Source: Hemibagrus wyckioides (Eukaryota; Chordata; Actinopteri; Siluriformes; Bagridae). From it: DNA of 64,000 bases. Positions 11,110 to 25,000 of this stretch are shown here, piece after piece (position 1 is the stretch's first letter; the number at the start of each line of letters is the position of its first letter). The stretch is taken from NCBI RefSeq assembly GCF_019097595.1, contig NC_080715.1:24960573-25024572 (forward strand). Reading direction: 5' to 3'. The position numbers were made by a program, and so were the translations under genes. The notes beneath the pieces were generated by a model. That model saw nothing but the letters and a program-made list of their open reading frames with translations. It was not told the DNA's origin and ran no database searches.

Positions 11110-12593
11110 CAGTATCTCACAAAAGTGAGTACACCCCTCACATTTTTGTAAATATTTTATTATATCTTTTCATGTGACAACACTGAAGAAATGACACTCT
11201 GCTCCAATGTAAAGTAGTGAGTGTACAGCCTGTATAACAGTGTAAATTTGCTGTTCCCTCAACATAACTCAACACACAGCCATTAATGTCTAAACTGTTG
11301 GCAACAAAAGTGAGTACACCCCTAAGTGGAAATGTCCAAATTGGGCCCAAAGTATCAATATTTTGTGTGGCCACCATTATTTTCCAGCACTGCCTTAACC
11401 CTCTTGGGCATGGAGTTCACCAGAGCTTCACAGGTTGCCAATGGAGTCCTCTTCCACACCTCCATGATGACATCACAGAGCTGGTGGATGTTAGAGACCT
11501 TGCACTCCCCCACCTTCCGTTTGAGGATGCCCCACAGATGCACAAGAGGGTTTAGGTCTGGAGACATGTTTGGCCAGTCCATCACCAAGGCAGTGGTCGT
11601 CTTGGAGGTGTATTTGGGGTTGTTATCATGTTGGAACACTGCCCTGCGGCCCAGTCTCTGAAGGGAGGGGATCATGCTCTGCTTCAGTATGTCACAGTCC
11701 ATGTTGGCATTCATGGTTCCCTCAATGAACTGTATCTCCCCAGTGCCGGCAGCACTCATGCAGGCCCAGACCATGACACTCCCACCACCATGCTTGACTG
11801 TAGGCAAGACACACTAGTCTTTGTACTCCTCACCTGGTTGCCGCCACACACGCTTGACACCATCTGAACCAAATAAGTCTGCTATCTTCAGCAAACTGTA
11901 TGCAGGCTTTCTTGTGCATCATCTTTAGTAGAGGCTTCCTTCTGGGACGACAGTCATGCAGGCCAATTTGATGCAGTGTGTGGCGTATGGTCTGAGCACC
12001 GACAGGCTGACCCCCCACCCCTTCAACCTCTGCAGCAATGCTGGCAGCACTCATACGTCTATTTCCCAAAGACAACCTCTAGATATGACGCTGAGCAGGT
12101 CCATTCAACTTCTTTGGTGGACCATGGCGAGGCCTGTTCTCAGTGGAACCTGTCCTGTAAAACCACCGTATGGTCTTGCCCACCGTACTGCAGCTCAGTT
12201 TCAGGGTCTTGGCAATCTTCTTATAGCCTAGGCCATCTTTATGTAGAGCAACAATTCTTTTTTTCAGATCCTCAGAGAGTTCTGTGCCATGAGGTGCCAT
12301 GTTGAACTTTCAGTGACCAGTATGAGAGCGTGTGAGAGGGATAACACCAAATTTAACACACCTGCTCCCCATTCACACCTGAGACCTTGAGTCACATCAC
12401 TAATTGGGCCCAATTTGGACATTTCCACTTAGGGGTGTACTCACTTTTGCTGCCAACGGTTTAGACATTAATGGCTGTGTGTTGAGTTATTTTGAGGGAA
12501 CAGCAAGAGTGTCATTTCTTCAGTGTTGTCACATGAAAAGATATAAAATATTTACAAAAATGTGAGGGGTGTACTCACTTTTGTGAGATACTG
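11110..12593 (-). mobile_element. Tc1-like transposon with long IR/DR ends, inactive
   Basis: The element begins CAGTATCTCAC next to TA and ends in the inverse sequence. Each end is a long inverted repeat of about 190-240 bp, and within each the motif AAAAGTGAGTACACCCC or a close match occurs twice, the IR/DR layout known from Sleeping Beauty-type elements. The right repeat lacks about 50 bp present in the left. A broken transposase runs on the minus strand between them. Confidence 0.9.
11355..12300 (-). pseudogene. broken Tc1 transposase
   Basis: Three minus-strand pieces follow in order. 12300-12079 (MAPHGTELSEDLKKRIVALH) is the N-terminal helix-turn-helix DNA-binding region. 12075-11830 is the second part of that region and then shifts frame. 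11807-11355 is the C-terminal catalytic half, from PTVKHGGGSVMVWA to ENNGGHTKY. The segment that normally carries the first catalytic aspartate is missing between the last two pieces. The second aspartate remains in FQHDNNPKYTSK. The usual glutamate after SPDLNP is absent: the copy reads SPDLNPLVHLW. With a frame break, a deletion and a lost acidic residue the copy cannot be catalytic. Confidence 0.85.
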
Positions 12594-12683
12594 TATATAC
12601 CAATTTTAATTTAGGTGCAGAATTACTAAATTAAATTACATGAATATATTTATACAAGCATACATACATACACTATATTGCCA
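12594..12683. repeat. right (inverted) copy of the 90-bp flank duplication
   Basis: This is the reverse complement of 11020-11109, down to the CACTATATTGCCA end of fold-back copy A. It sits between two right-hand ends of the same Tc1 family. Confidence 0.85.
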
Positions 12684-12684
12684 T

Positions 12685-12717
12685 TGTGAGGGGTGTACTC
12701 ACTTTTGTGAGATACTG
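12685..12717. mobile_element. second right-hand Tc1 terminus, solo
   Basis: Thirty-three bases repeat the outer end of the Tc1 element (GTGAGGGGTGTACTCAC, then GAGATACTG) and are followed by TA. It is probably the original right end of the element at 11110, separated from it by the inverted flank copy. Confidence 0.8.
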
Positions 12718-12719
12718 TA

Positions 12720-15700
12720 ATTGGTACGTGTGTAACAGTGTTAGATCACAGGTCTGGAGTTCGATTCTGAGCTCAAGTTTCCTAAGTTCTTGCAGAGTTT
12801 CCTCCTATAAAATGTGTACATTTCTTTTTTTTTTACTCACATTCATAAACCCTGAGGGATGCAAACTTTTTCTTGAAGAAAGTTTCCTAAAACAGTATTT
12901 TATCAGCTGGTGTCCAATTTTGTTCTTGATGATGAAGTTCAATTGAAAAAAACAGCAAAAAAAAATAAAATCCACTGACATTATAAAAGCTTTACTGCCA
13001 CTGATTATCTTCCCAGCAGTGAGCACTGTTCCTTACCTACCCACATTTTGCTTGAATACTGCAAGCTGGCGAAAAGTGCAGTGGCAGACTGAGCTGCTGG
13101 CAGTCATGACTTGTATGAGTTCTGTCAGCCCAGACAGCCAAAAACAGCATGAAAGAGCTATAAACCTTTGGCAATGTGAAAGAAACAAGGTGAGGCTTCA
13201 ACTGCAAATATACTTTGAAGTCATAGTCTATATTACATTCCTTCGCTAATAGTTGTGTTTTTGCTGAATATCAGTACTGTGCTTTATGTGCTTTTTCCTC
13301 CATCTCTATTTTTGCTGATAGTCTCCAAGCACTTTGGATAAAATGTGACTGTAATAACATATCCCGGGTGCTCATCACTGGCCCCACCATGGCTTCTGAT
13401 GATGACATTTGATGAAAGAGAAAGGAACCAGTGTATTGTACAGTTCACAAATTTACATACACCTTAGCTAATGAAATTTCAGTCAATTACATCACACTTT
13501 TTTTATATTACCAAACTGTTCCTGTTTCAGTAATACTTTATGTCCTTGAAAGGTCATAGTTTTTTTTTAATTGGAGCATTTATGGAGTATTGATGGAGTA
13601 TTGTAGCAAAGAAATGTAATGTGAGCCATGCACATAGAATTCAATAGATCCACCATTGAAATTAGGTCATAGTTGAATTTGGGTTTGTGTTGGGAAAACC
13701 TTAGGAATGACTCAAATTCAAGCAATCACATTCATCCTGTGAGAAAGCTCAAACTACAACCAACACAAGTTACCTAATTCTAATAACACAGCATGCATAC
13801 ATAAGGAACTTCTATGGGAAGTCAGTGCTGGCTCAGAGGGACTCTATGGTTCAAAACCATTCTCTGTGTGCTCAGTAACATGCTCTGCTCCTTCAGCTGC
13901 AGGTTGAGGTTACTGGATGGATGGAGCAGGGTTGAGGTGCATATCAGACCCAGTCCCCTTCTGGCCTTCACCTGCCTCAAGCTTTGGCCTGGGCAGTGTG
14001 GTTTGGTAGGGGGCCAAAAGGGATCCCCAAATACACAGATTGGTTCCTGGGTCTGCTTTCTTAGTTTGGTGAGTAATACTGGGATCGGGATAAGAGCTGA
14101 CTTTGGGATTAAAAACAAGTTTAAAAAAAGTCAGGATTTTAGATGAATTAAATATTGCTGCAACAGCAAAAATTTGTTGCTAAGTGTGAATACTAAACAC
14201 CAAAACAGGGAAAGTTTGTGCTGGTAAACAGATGTGCTGGTAATTTCCATCAACCTACTTGCATTGCTCAAATATATTTTGTTTGTCTCTTTAAAAAGTT
14301 TGAAACTCATAAAGAAACTTACTTTCAAACATTCTGGTTTAAGCCAGAGCCATGACCTTAAAATCATGCTTGAAAATGGCTGTGGCTTTTGTTTTGGGAA
14401 ACGCCTCTCAGTTTTGTCTCCCTCTCACTATGAATAATTTCTACAAGAGCAGAACCATATTCAACTGAACTGGAATTATCCTCTGTTCATGTAGGCAGGC
14501 ATATCACAAATAGCATATTTATCCTTTTAATCTCCCAACAAAAAGCTTCTGTAGGCACAGAGAACATCCTTAGTGACTAGAGAGGAAAGTGCTAAGGCAG
14601 GATTACAGTGCTGGAGAGTTCCCTTCATTTTGTTTCATCCATCATCATCATCATCATCCCAGTGTTTTTCAATATATTTATGATCCATGCTGTCTCAGCT
14701 GAGCACACTGCTGTGCTTGCTCAGCAATCAGTAGGAAAATCAAGGTGCTGAGCTACTCAATACAGACTGGACAAAGAACAAGCACTACTACCACAGCATT
14801 TAAGATGGAAGAGTAATAACAAAAGATTTTTTGGGGAAAAAAAGGGGGTGGTGGTGGCTGAGGAACAAACAAAACAATATATATCAATATACACAGGCAT
14901 AATTTTGTGCGCTGTATGTCATAAAATTATAATACGGCACATGAGGTACTTAGTGACTTACGTTGATATTAGGTTATGTATTGAATCATACTGATACAGA
15001 TGTGTCTGGAACACACAAAACAGCAATAGCAAGCACAACAAACCATGCTTAAATAAAGACCAAGACATCAGAGGTATTGCTAAGTAAAACATTTATAAAT
15101 TAATTAAAAAAAAACATTCCCTTTTAGTGTTTTACAGATTTTTAAAGTGTAACCATTGATTTCCCCTACTGAGATCAGCTATACTCATCAGGATTTATAT
15201 AGAAAAATATTTCTGGCAACATTCATCATTTTACATTTGTTTCCCTACAGTTCTGTGAATTGTTAAAGAAAAAAGGGGGGGGGTTGGGGGGGTTTGGGGA
15301 AATTCCCCAAGTTTAAGCATTACTGTGCGTGTACACAAAAGCGGAAACATTTCAAAACTAAGAGCAACGGGAGCAGGTTTGCATAGATAACAAGCACGCA
15401 AACACATGGACAACACTTCACCAATTAAAGGAAAAGCAGCCAAGATCAAAAAAAGGAAAGAAATAATAGTTAATGAATAAAAATGAACCTCAAAATCCTT
15501 TCTGGATTCCACTGAAATTACACACAGACATTTCCCAAAATCCTATAGCCAGCGACTGAGAACAAGCAATTACTTTGTCAAAAAGCTTCATTACTCTAGC
15601 AGTGTTTTTCCATTTTTGTCAGTTTTAAAATATTTTAGATAATCTAGAGGTCAAGCCTCCTGGAGCCATGTGCACTGGTGTAGCCTCTGAGGCTGAAACA

Positions 15701-18665
15701 CAAAACTGGCACTTTTTCAGGGTATGTACACAACTGTGCCCCATTTACATTTTTAAAAAAAAAATATATCTAAATAGCACTAAAAACACCAAAGAGGGCC
15801 AGTAAGCTGTTTACTAGGCAATAATTGGCACCGCAGCTCCTGATGTTGTTCCTAAAACAGCTGTTTAATATTCACCTCTTTGCTTTAATACATGCCTTAC
15901 ATGCTTACACAAACCACAGCCAAAGGCATAACATCACTCCTAAAGAAATTTTAGCTCCTGTCAACGTTTTGGAGCACCTTCAAAGTGATGACTCAGTAAG
16001 AACCTGGCATATAGACAGATTTCAGAAACCCTGAACAAAGGCTTAAGGACAGTTAAAATTTTAGATGAATATTTAAACCATATTGCCACCACTTGAAACA
16101 AATAAACACAAAATGTGAACTGGTGCTTAAGTAAAAATATGAAAGACTGAAACGATGCTTAACTACGCAATGCATTTCTGGAAAGCAATCACCCCAATGG
16201 ACTAATTCAAAGTCTGAGCAAAGAAAAGCTTGCTTGTAAAAGATAGCAATTAGGGCAGATGGCTAAGTGGGGACAAACGGATGGTCTGATAGATAAGTGG
16301 ATAAGAGTCCAAGTTGCAACTTTTACATCCATCTTCTTAATTTAACCAGCATTTTACACACATACAACTATTGAAAATGAAACGTGATTCAATTTACAGG
16401 TCTAAAACAAAAACCTCTCTCTTTTTTTTTTCTTTCATTGAATGGAACAACTCTAAAACCTGATTCGGAACATTAACATGTGTACAGAACGTTAAAGTAA
16501 GTGTACAGAAAATGTGACATTGTCTCTATGGCTGTGAATAATCTGGAAATAATCAAGGTAGATTTTAGCTAAATTGCCCGCACAGTCAGTACATATTTAA
16601 AAAAAATAAAACAATATAAAAGAAGAAGAAAAAAAAATGTATTGGGAGAACAAACCACCCACACATACATCAGCACATGCAGTACCTTCACAATGAGTAC
16701 TAAATTCTCCTGGGGGGGGGGGGGGGGATCCCAAATAAACTAAAACTAAAAAACATACAGTGAACTTACTGCCTGCTTCAACACTGAGATGGCTTCTGCT
16801 TCTCTGAACTTGGCACATTCCCTGCACAGGCTGGAACTCGCCTAAAACCTGACTGTCTCGTCATCTACGAAACCGGCCACCAGGGAAACTAAATGGCCCA
16901 CTTATTCAGAAACTAAATGGAGCACCATAAAGAGCCAGTAAAGGATCAGTGCCTTTTCAAAAATCTAATTCTCCTGTTGCTATGATTATCCCTCCTCCTC
17001 CTGTTGTTATTCTCTTTCCAGTCAATTTCCTGTGCCATTTCACACAGTCTCTCATGACCACCTCCAGTCAGTCAGGATATTCAAGCCACTGTACTTGGAA
17101 TAAAATATAATTTGACAAAAGGAACATAAAAAGTGGAGCATGCACTTTTCTATTGTGGTATGCTCTTTTGGTGACCTCTTTTTAACCCTCTGAGATCATG
17201 TATCTAGGAACAGACTCTTTGAGATGATCATACTTGACTGGTTAACTCTCCAAGTTTCCCCCTATAGTGTAACTACTCACTGAAACAGTGGATACATTTG
17301 TGACGTACATTAGTGGCATTCTATCTGGGTTTGTGATATTTTTGTATTTTGGTAACAGATGTTAAATTTGGTAAGAGAATTATAACAAGTCACAATTTTG
17401 CATCAATGTGTTACATTCTTCTTTTCATGTCCGGTCACTAAAATATTCAGCAAAAAATAATGCAAATACATCATATAAAATCTTAGGGAATCTTTATGGA
17501 AATCACCGATGGAAGATGGCAATTTATATGAAACCTGTAAAATGCAGTGTACCAAGCCTAACACATTTATTTCTGTGAATAAGAAATTACCCTATATTAC
17601 TATATTAAAGAACATTATATTGAATTATATTAAAAATGTGCTTTATTTAGGCAATGACTTCCTTCGGACTAGCTAGCGAGCGAGCTTGTTAGGTGAAACA
17701 AGTTCTAAAAACCTATATATTTTTTGTCTGCAGTATCTTTTCAAATACTTAGACTATGGCACACAATTGACCATCATATACTATAAATAACTAAGCAATG
17801 TTTTACCAGGCAGCTTGTGTGCTCAGTGTCAAAGACTCCATTCTCAGTAGACAACAAATGCACCCAAGGTTTCAGTGAGTAGGACACTGTATAATTCACG
17901 ACAGCTAACTGGCCAGCGTTCCACATTAATTTTATAATTGTAGCTTGTATGACAGATTTTCTTTCCTTTTCATAAAAAGGAGAAATAACACTCAGTTATA
18001 GACTTATATTTCAACTTAGTTACACCAATCCTGTTTTAACAACTGTACTACTTGGACAAGACTTGAAAATATTGATACTTAAAGGGTAGGTGTTGTAAGA
18101 ATTCAATGGCATGTTGTCATTTCCCTCACGTTGTTTGGATAAAAGGGGTTGTACGTAGTAATCGTTCAGGCCTGCTGGCAAGGCCCTTATTATGGTTATT
18201 GACAATCAAGCCACATTGTGAAAATCAATTCCCTATTCAATTTCTACACAAATAACATAAATGTGCAGGTTTTACGGCGCTTTGTTTATATTATTCAGTA
18301 GATTCTTTGTATAGAATTACTCGGCACAGACCTAATAATATAAAAAGATCAAAGCAGCATGCCTCTTACATAAAAAAAAATGATATGTAGCGAAATAACA
18401 CCAAAGATTTGCTTTAGGGAGTGCCTGTGTACAGCCATGTTAAAGCAAGTTGCTCTGAGCATAATGTGTAAAAACATTATACACATATTTTATATAGAAT
18501 ATATACAAGATTTATATTGACAACGTTCTAAAGCTTTAACAATTAAGCTCTTACATATCCTGTACAATTTTAAAAAAAAATTATAAACATACATTACACC
18601 TATCCTCACACGCTTGTTTTCTTTTTCCTTTTAAAAACTGTGTGGAAGATTGGGCACAGTGTCTG
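12720..18665. other. gene-free stretch downstream of fhip1b
   Basis: Nearly 6 kb with no coding exon recognised. The part closest to 18665 must include fhip1b 3' UTR; a candidate minus-strand AATAAA lies near 17642-17647. Within it are a tRNA-like SINE scrap near 12722-12800, a Tc1-type terminus near 13438-13480, a short (ATC)n near 14640-14658, G-runs near 15274-15300 and 16712-16728, and scattered A/T tracts. The open frame at 13814-14146 matches nothing I know. Confidence 0.5.
13438..13480 (+). repeat. probable Tc1-type terminus fragment
   Basis: The phrase AATTTACATACACCTTAGC closely resembles the inner terminal repeat of Sleeping Beauty/Tdr1-like fish transposons. No transposase is attached and the other end was not located, so this is a weak call. 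Confidence 0.4.
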
Positions 18666-19043
18666 TCACTCCTCAGTGCCCTGGCTGGGTGGAAAGGGCA
18701 TGGCCACTGCATGCTCCTGTGCCAAAGCTGCCAGCTCCTTAAGAAACTCAGAGAAAATGACAGCACAGTAAACAGTGTTCTTCACCCGCAGTGCCTCTGC
18801 CTGTTTCTCCAGACTAGAAGCTCCAGTTCCAGCCACCACGCCGCGGAACAGAGCGCTGTGCAGAGAATGGCCACCGTCCCTGACATGTGCCAGAGCCGCC
18901 TGAGCTGCATGGCGTGCTCGCGTTGGACTGTTAGTATGCCTCAGTATCAGCTCGCCCAGTGATGGCTTCCGACTCTTTACTATAAAAGAGAGACATGCAT
19001 TTATGTAAGAGAAGCATGGCAAAGAAAATTCATCAGATTTATA

Positions 19044-19083
<40 letters not shown>

Positions 19084-22000
19084 CTGATCAGTAGAGTAAT
19101 TAACATAATTAACCTGATCAGCCTATTTCCTTTAACTTGACCTTTTCACACTATCTTATGAACAGATACCCTTTTCCACCATTTCTTGTTTTCTCACTAA
19201 CCCATTGAGTCTGATCGGCGGAGAGGAGGTACTCCCGTGGGCGAATCTGTCCAGTCTAGTTTGCCTCGTGTGACAAGGAAGCGCCGAGCCTTCCTCAGCA
19301 TAGCTGGAAAGTCCTCGTGCACTGCAGCAAAGGCTTCAATACGATTCTTTATAGATCCAAGCACCTGAAAAAAAAAGTTAAAAAAAAAAAGTAAAGGAAG
19401 GTGACATCAGTGCTTGCACATATACTTAAATAGGAAGGTGAAATGGTAAGTATTCACACACACCAATCAGGCATAACATTATGACCACCCACCTAATATT
19501 ATGTTGGTCCCCCTTTTGCTGCCAAAACAGCCCTGACCCATCATGCACTGTGAATTCTGACACCTTTCTTTCAGAACCAGCATTAACTTCTTCAGCAATT
19601 TGAGTAACAGTAGCTCGTCTGTTGGCTTTGACCACACGGGCCAGCCTTAGCTCTCCACAAGCATTAATGAGCCTTGGCTGCCCATGACCATATCACCTGT
19701 TCACCACTCTTCCTTCCTTGGACCACTTTTGATAGATACTGACCACTGCAGTCCGGGAACACCCCACAGGAGCTGCAATTTTGGAGATGCTCTGATCTAG
19801 TCGTCTAGCCATCCTGCAATTTGGACCTTGTCAAACTCGCACAAATCCTTACGCTTGCCCATTTTTCCTGCTTCTAACACATCGATTATGAGGACAAAAT
19901 GTTCACTTATCCCATCCACTAACAGGTGCCATGATGAGGAGATAATCACGATGAGATGAGGAGTTATTCACTTCACCTAATAAACATAATCTTTAAAGAG
20001 CACCTATCCAAAACCAATTGACTGCTGAGGAAAAAAACAGATGGATTTGACCCTGTTGCTACATAACATTGTGCAAAAACTCTTCTGAGTACCATTGCAC
20101 TTCACTTGTTAATAGTCAAGGTCAGTTTATTGTTTGATTTAAAACTTGTGGATTATATTTACAGTAGCAGATAGTCGCGTATACAGCAACTTTGTATAAC
20201 TTGTTTAACATCTGTAAACTTTTAGTAAAAAATAAGAATTATTAAGAATTATGCACACATTTTTAAAGAGTTTCTCCTAGCATAAAGCTAAAGGGTAAAG
20301 CTTATGTAAATGTGGTTTTGAATGGTACAAATAAGTAGTTGAAATATACTGGACTGTAATACGTTTTGTCACGATGGACAACTCTGCTACTTTACTGTGC
20401 TGTGTTGTTATTCAGACAGTGTCTTGTGTCCAGTAAAGTCATACCTGTATGAGAGACTTGACACTAGGCTGGAACACCATATTTGTGTTAAGAAGGAAGG
20501 AGCGGAGGAGAGGCTGAGGGTAGCAAGCAAGCTGAAACATGATGCCTGTCAGCAGAATGTTCACATACAAGGAATTTTGCATCATGTTCTCCAGCTTTGA
20601 AAAGAGGACCGTTAAAAAGGGACCTGTGGACACAAAGTGGACACAGTGGAAGATTTGTTGAGTTCAAGCTAGTCATTTTTTTGAAGTGTTGACAATTCTT
20701 GAACAGAATACTTATCACGTATGCAAAGCCTCAAAAGACTTACCTATGTATGGCTGTGCTTGCGGCTGTCCAAGTGGTCGTGCTGGGCTAAACATTGCTG
20801 GAGTGGAGGTTTCAGGCTTTGATTCTTCAGCTACCTGCTCAGTCTCTAATGAAGGGCACTCCTCATCTGTCCGATTTGAATCAGGAGGATTAGATAAGGG
20901 ATCGTGAATGAAGTCATCAGTGCTTCGTCTGTGAACTCTCCTTCCCTTTACTCGCTCTTCTAGTTCTCTTAGCTCTTGGTGGAATGCTTCAATGCTGATG
21001 CCCTGGCCATTGGGGTCTTCTGACAGTGGTTCAGATGGTGCTTGCTCTATCAGCTCATCGATCAGGCTCTCAACTGACTCCAGCCCTGGGCTGCTGCAGC
21101 TTGTGGTGATGAAAGCGTCAGCTGAGCTCAAGGCTGGAGTAGCTCTCGGTCCCTCAGTGGACTTACACTCCTGGGATGAGAACTGCAAGTTTGACGGGCT
21201 CATCTGTGGCTGTGGAAGCGCAGAAGTTTGCACCTGAGATGGTTTCATTGCTGAACTATACTCTCCCTGCAAAGGAAGACTGGATTCTGTAGATACAATA
21301 CCCACCCTTCCATTCATGCCCAATTCTTCCACTCCTCCACTAGCATCTGCATCTCTCTTTACCTTCTTCACCTCCATCCCTCCATCAGACATATCCACAC
21401 ACTCATCTGCCTTTACTGTGCCATTATAGAGTGCTCGATGTGGAAGTGTGTGTGGTTGCCGACCAGCAGGTTCTCCTGCCCCTAATGGGGGAACTGCTGA
21501 TGACAATGATGATGATGGCTGCAGAGAGACAGAATTGGGCAACAGGCTGCGTTTCTTGCTGCGAGGTGTGAGGCTGATGCAGTTCTTACTGATTGTTACA
21601 TCCCACTCTCCACTGTTTCGATCTGAGCTGCTCCACTCTGCACGTGCTGCTGCCACTATGGCTGCCCTCTGCTGCATGTCTTTAAGCCCGCTTTGCTGCA
21701 TGGAAAAGTGTTCAGGCACCATATTGAGAGACGGGTTGGATGTGGGAGGCTGTGGAGGAGGTGGTGCAGAGTTGGGGGAAGGATTTTCTCCATCATAAGG
21801 GGCTGACCAGTTCCGACAGGCCCATGAGCAGAGCTCAATCCCCCGCCGTGCATCTCTGAGGTACTCCAGGTAACCAGACTCAGTTTCTGAAGCATCTGGA
21901 GGCTGATGCATGGGGCTATTGGGAGATGGTGTAGAAATGCTGCCCCGAGGAGAGGAGGGAGTGTTGTCAGAGGCAGCAGCAGTGGAGGACGGGTTGCCTG

Positions 22001-25000
22001 TGTTTTGCTGGCGAATGAAGAGAGCCAAGCGGGATGGAGTGCTAGGCTTGGCATGAATAGGTGACTCTGAAGTGGGGCTTCCCAACACTACAATAAGAAT
22101 AAGAAATGAGATGTTTTAATTTGATACACTGCTTATATTAATTAATAACTGTACAAGTAATTTTACAGTCAGTGGTCATAGACAAGCACTTGAAATTCTG
22201 AGATTTTGTAATACTGTTTCTATCTTGGTCAGAAAAACTTCACTTCATAGTGAAGTGATCTATCTTTCTTTGATATGTTAATTCTGGGGCAGCACAGTGG
22301 CTTAGTGGTTAGCACTGTTGCCTCACAGCAAGGCGGCCCTGGGTTCAAATTCCGGGTTCGAACAAGCTGGGGCCTTTCTGTGTGGAGTTTGCATGTTCCC
22401 CCCTGCTTGCATGGGTTTACTCCGGTTTCCTCCCACAGTCCAAAAACATGTACATTACATACAACATAGTAATTCTAAATTGCCCATAGGAGTGTGTGTA
22501 GTTGTCTGTCTATATGGGATGGACTGGCGACCTGTCCAGTGCTGCATGTTTGGGGTAGGGACAGAGAGATAATACTACTTTACCCCTGATTCAGACAGAA
22601 CATGAAAAGTAAGTCACTTTAGGACTGTTAGCACTGTTTCTGAGTCTTTAAAATTAGCACCCATAATAACCCGCTGACACAGTATAACCCCCCTATATGC
22701 ACAGCTGCAGTTAATGTGAAGACATGCTGAATATTATGCCTGCTGATTTGAAATGCACAAAAAAGGTGCTGAAATTGATGGCTGGTTTACGCATTCAGAC
22801 GTGCCTGTGATCTAAAATGGCTCTGCAGACCAATCACACTCATAATGTTGTGACTGTGAAAGATGTTTTCTAATAGGATATTACAAGCTTGAACAATTTT
22901 CAAAACAAATTTGCCATCAGCACCTCTTGATTGTTATAAAACAACGGGTGTCCAAATTTTTAGCCTGATGTAAAATAAAATTTGCATTCACAGGCCACAC
23001 ACACTTTGTAACAATAAAAAAAAACAAATAACAGTCCTAATTGATTACCACCACTAGCAGTGCATTTTATTTCAATTGCCGAATCAATGCATGGGTTTTA
23101 AGCACTTTCTGATGAATATTTATGAACGCTGTGTAAATTTCATAATGTCTCTTAACATTATTCTCCTTAATTACAGTGACTGACTGCTAACAAACGATGC
23201 ACATTCCTTTCAAAAAGTATTTGTTTTGCCAGCATGCCTGACTTCTTCTACGTACATTTTTTTATTTTTCATTTGTTGACCGTCATCATGTCTAGCCAAA
23301 AGCTTGACAGAACTAATGCAGGCATACAGAATTAAGGTTTTGAGTAAGTTGAAAAGCAGATTAGGTTTTGACTTCCTTTACATGACAGTGACACCAAGTG
23401 TTCAAACCAGGAACCTCTGGATTTTTTTATATCATAGTAGTTCAAATTTTATTTTTTTTCTAAAATATCTAGTAAGCCATTTCAATAATGGCAGCAGGCA
23501 GCAAATGGACTGCAGGCTGTAGTTTGGACACCGCTGCTGTGTGTAGCATGAATATACTGTTGCCATTCAATATTTATAGAACAATTTTGGCTAGTTCCCA
23601 CTGATTAAGCCTTGTTTAGTAGGTGTGCTTACCCTTTCCCCAGAAGGCAGGTTCCTCCTCCTTTTCATTACAGGCTGCTGTGGTGATTCGGCAGCATTCT
23701 GGGATGAGAGACAGGAACTTATCGGCTGATTTGCCGTAGAGGTCAGTCTCTCTGATTGCACGGCGTTGACTCAGCATCACATGTGTGCAGGGCAGCAAAT
23801 ACCTAAACGTACAACAGCAAATTAATGACTACGCTGCCTTAAAAGCATATTCGGGATCTAAGAGGAATTTAGGTAATTGCATATGTGTGGCACAGACACA
23901 CACCTGAGAACAAGCTGGAGCATGAGGTCTTCACAGTTGAGGGAGAGCAAAGTCTTGAAAAGACTGAGAGAGACCATGCACAGCTACATAGAAACAAAAG
24001 CAAAGAAAGTTACTAGACACCACCAGCCTATCTTAAATCTACATGAAGACTTTGCTGGTTTCAGAGCTAACTAGACAGCTACACAGGAAAAAGATACAAA
24101 GTTCCTCTCCCACTGGAAAAGAAAATCAGACAGAATTTCCAGGGGCCCAGACCTACCCGTGAGTTGCTGCTGATGCGTGTGAGCAGTGTATCGAGGATTG
24201 TGTCGTTGTCATGACGATGCAGCAGTATGAAGCAAAGAAAGGTCTTGAGGAGGGACTTTTCTGAGATACTGCGTAGAAAAAGGTCCAGATATGCCGTACT
24301 TGCTATCATTTCATCCACAGATGACTGGATTGAAAAAGGACCGACAGAGAGAAAAACAAAAGTTTATAATATTATATTGCACAGCAATGGCAGTCACTGA
24401 CTATGCCCATAATTAATATCAGACACAACCTCATAAACCTAGAATCAAACCTACAATTCTGAATTCTGTCTCACCTTGTGCAGGGCAGGGCCCATGACTG
24501 GTACCAGGAAGCCATTGTGGATGTAGTCAATTAGTTGGCAGCGAACGAGTGGGTGTGCCACCTGTACCACAGCGTTACAGAATTCTAGACTGTTCATGAA
24601 GAGAACCAGAGAGGACACTCCCATCCACTCCTCCCTCCGGAGAGCATGCCAGTCATCACCACGCACCTCAATCTTCCGTGGCAGAGAGGAATAGAGTGCA
24701 CTCAGGCCTGTTGCTAGTACCTAGGGAATAAAGTTATAGATTAAATTTCCTGTTCAGCTAGTCTGCAGTGTTGAGCTAGAGAATAGTGTGTAACAGAGAG
24801 ACAGAGACTGCTGTAAATAATGATTAAATGATTCTTTCTAATTTTAAACTTTGTTTAAAAAAGTGTTTTTCCATAAGTAGATTAGACATGTGGTTTTCTT
24901 CTACTATTAAAAAAAAGAAAAAAAAGAAAAAAAAGAAAAAAAGGTAGGCAGACATGCTAAATTGTCGCTAGGTCCGAATTATATGAATGTTTGTGCACTG

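Noticed and set aside
19040..19084. Short regular repeat as a possible CRISPR-like array
   Set aside because: A tetranucleotide microsatellite in a vertebrate intron; no spacers.
22280..22340. Possible tRNA gene from A-box and B-box motifs
   Set aside because: The motifs sit in a SINE head followed by SINE body sequence. No full cloverleaf was apparent. The same holds at 33692, 50050 and 53838.
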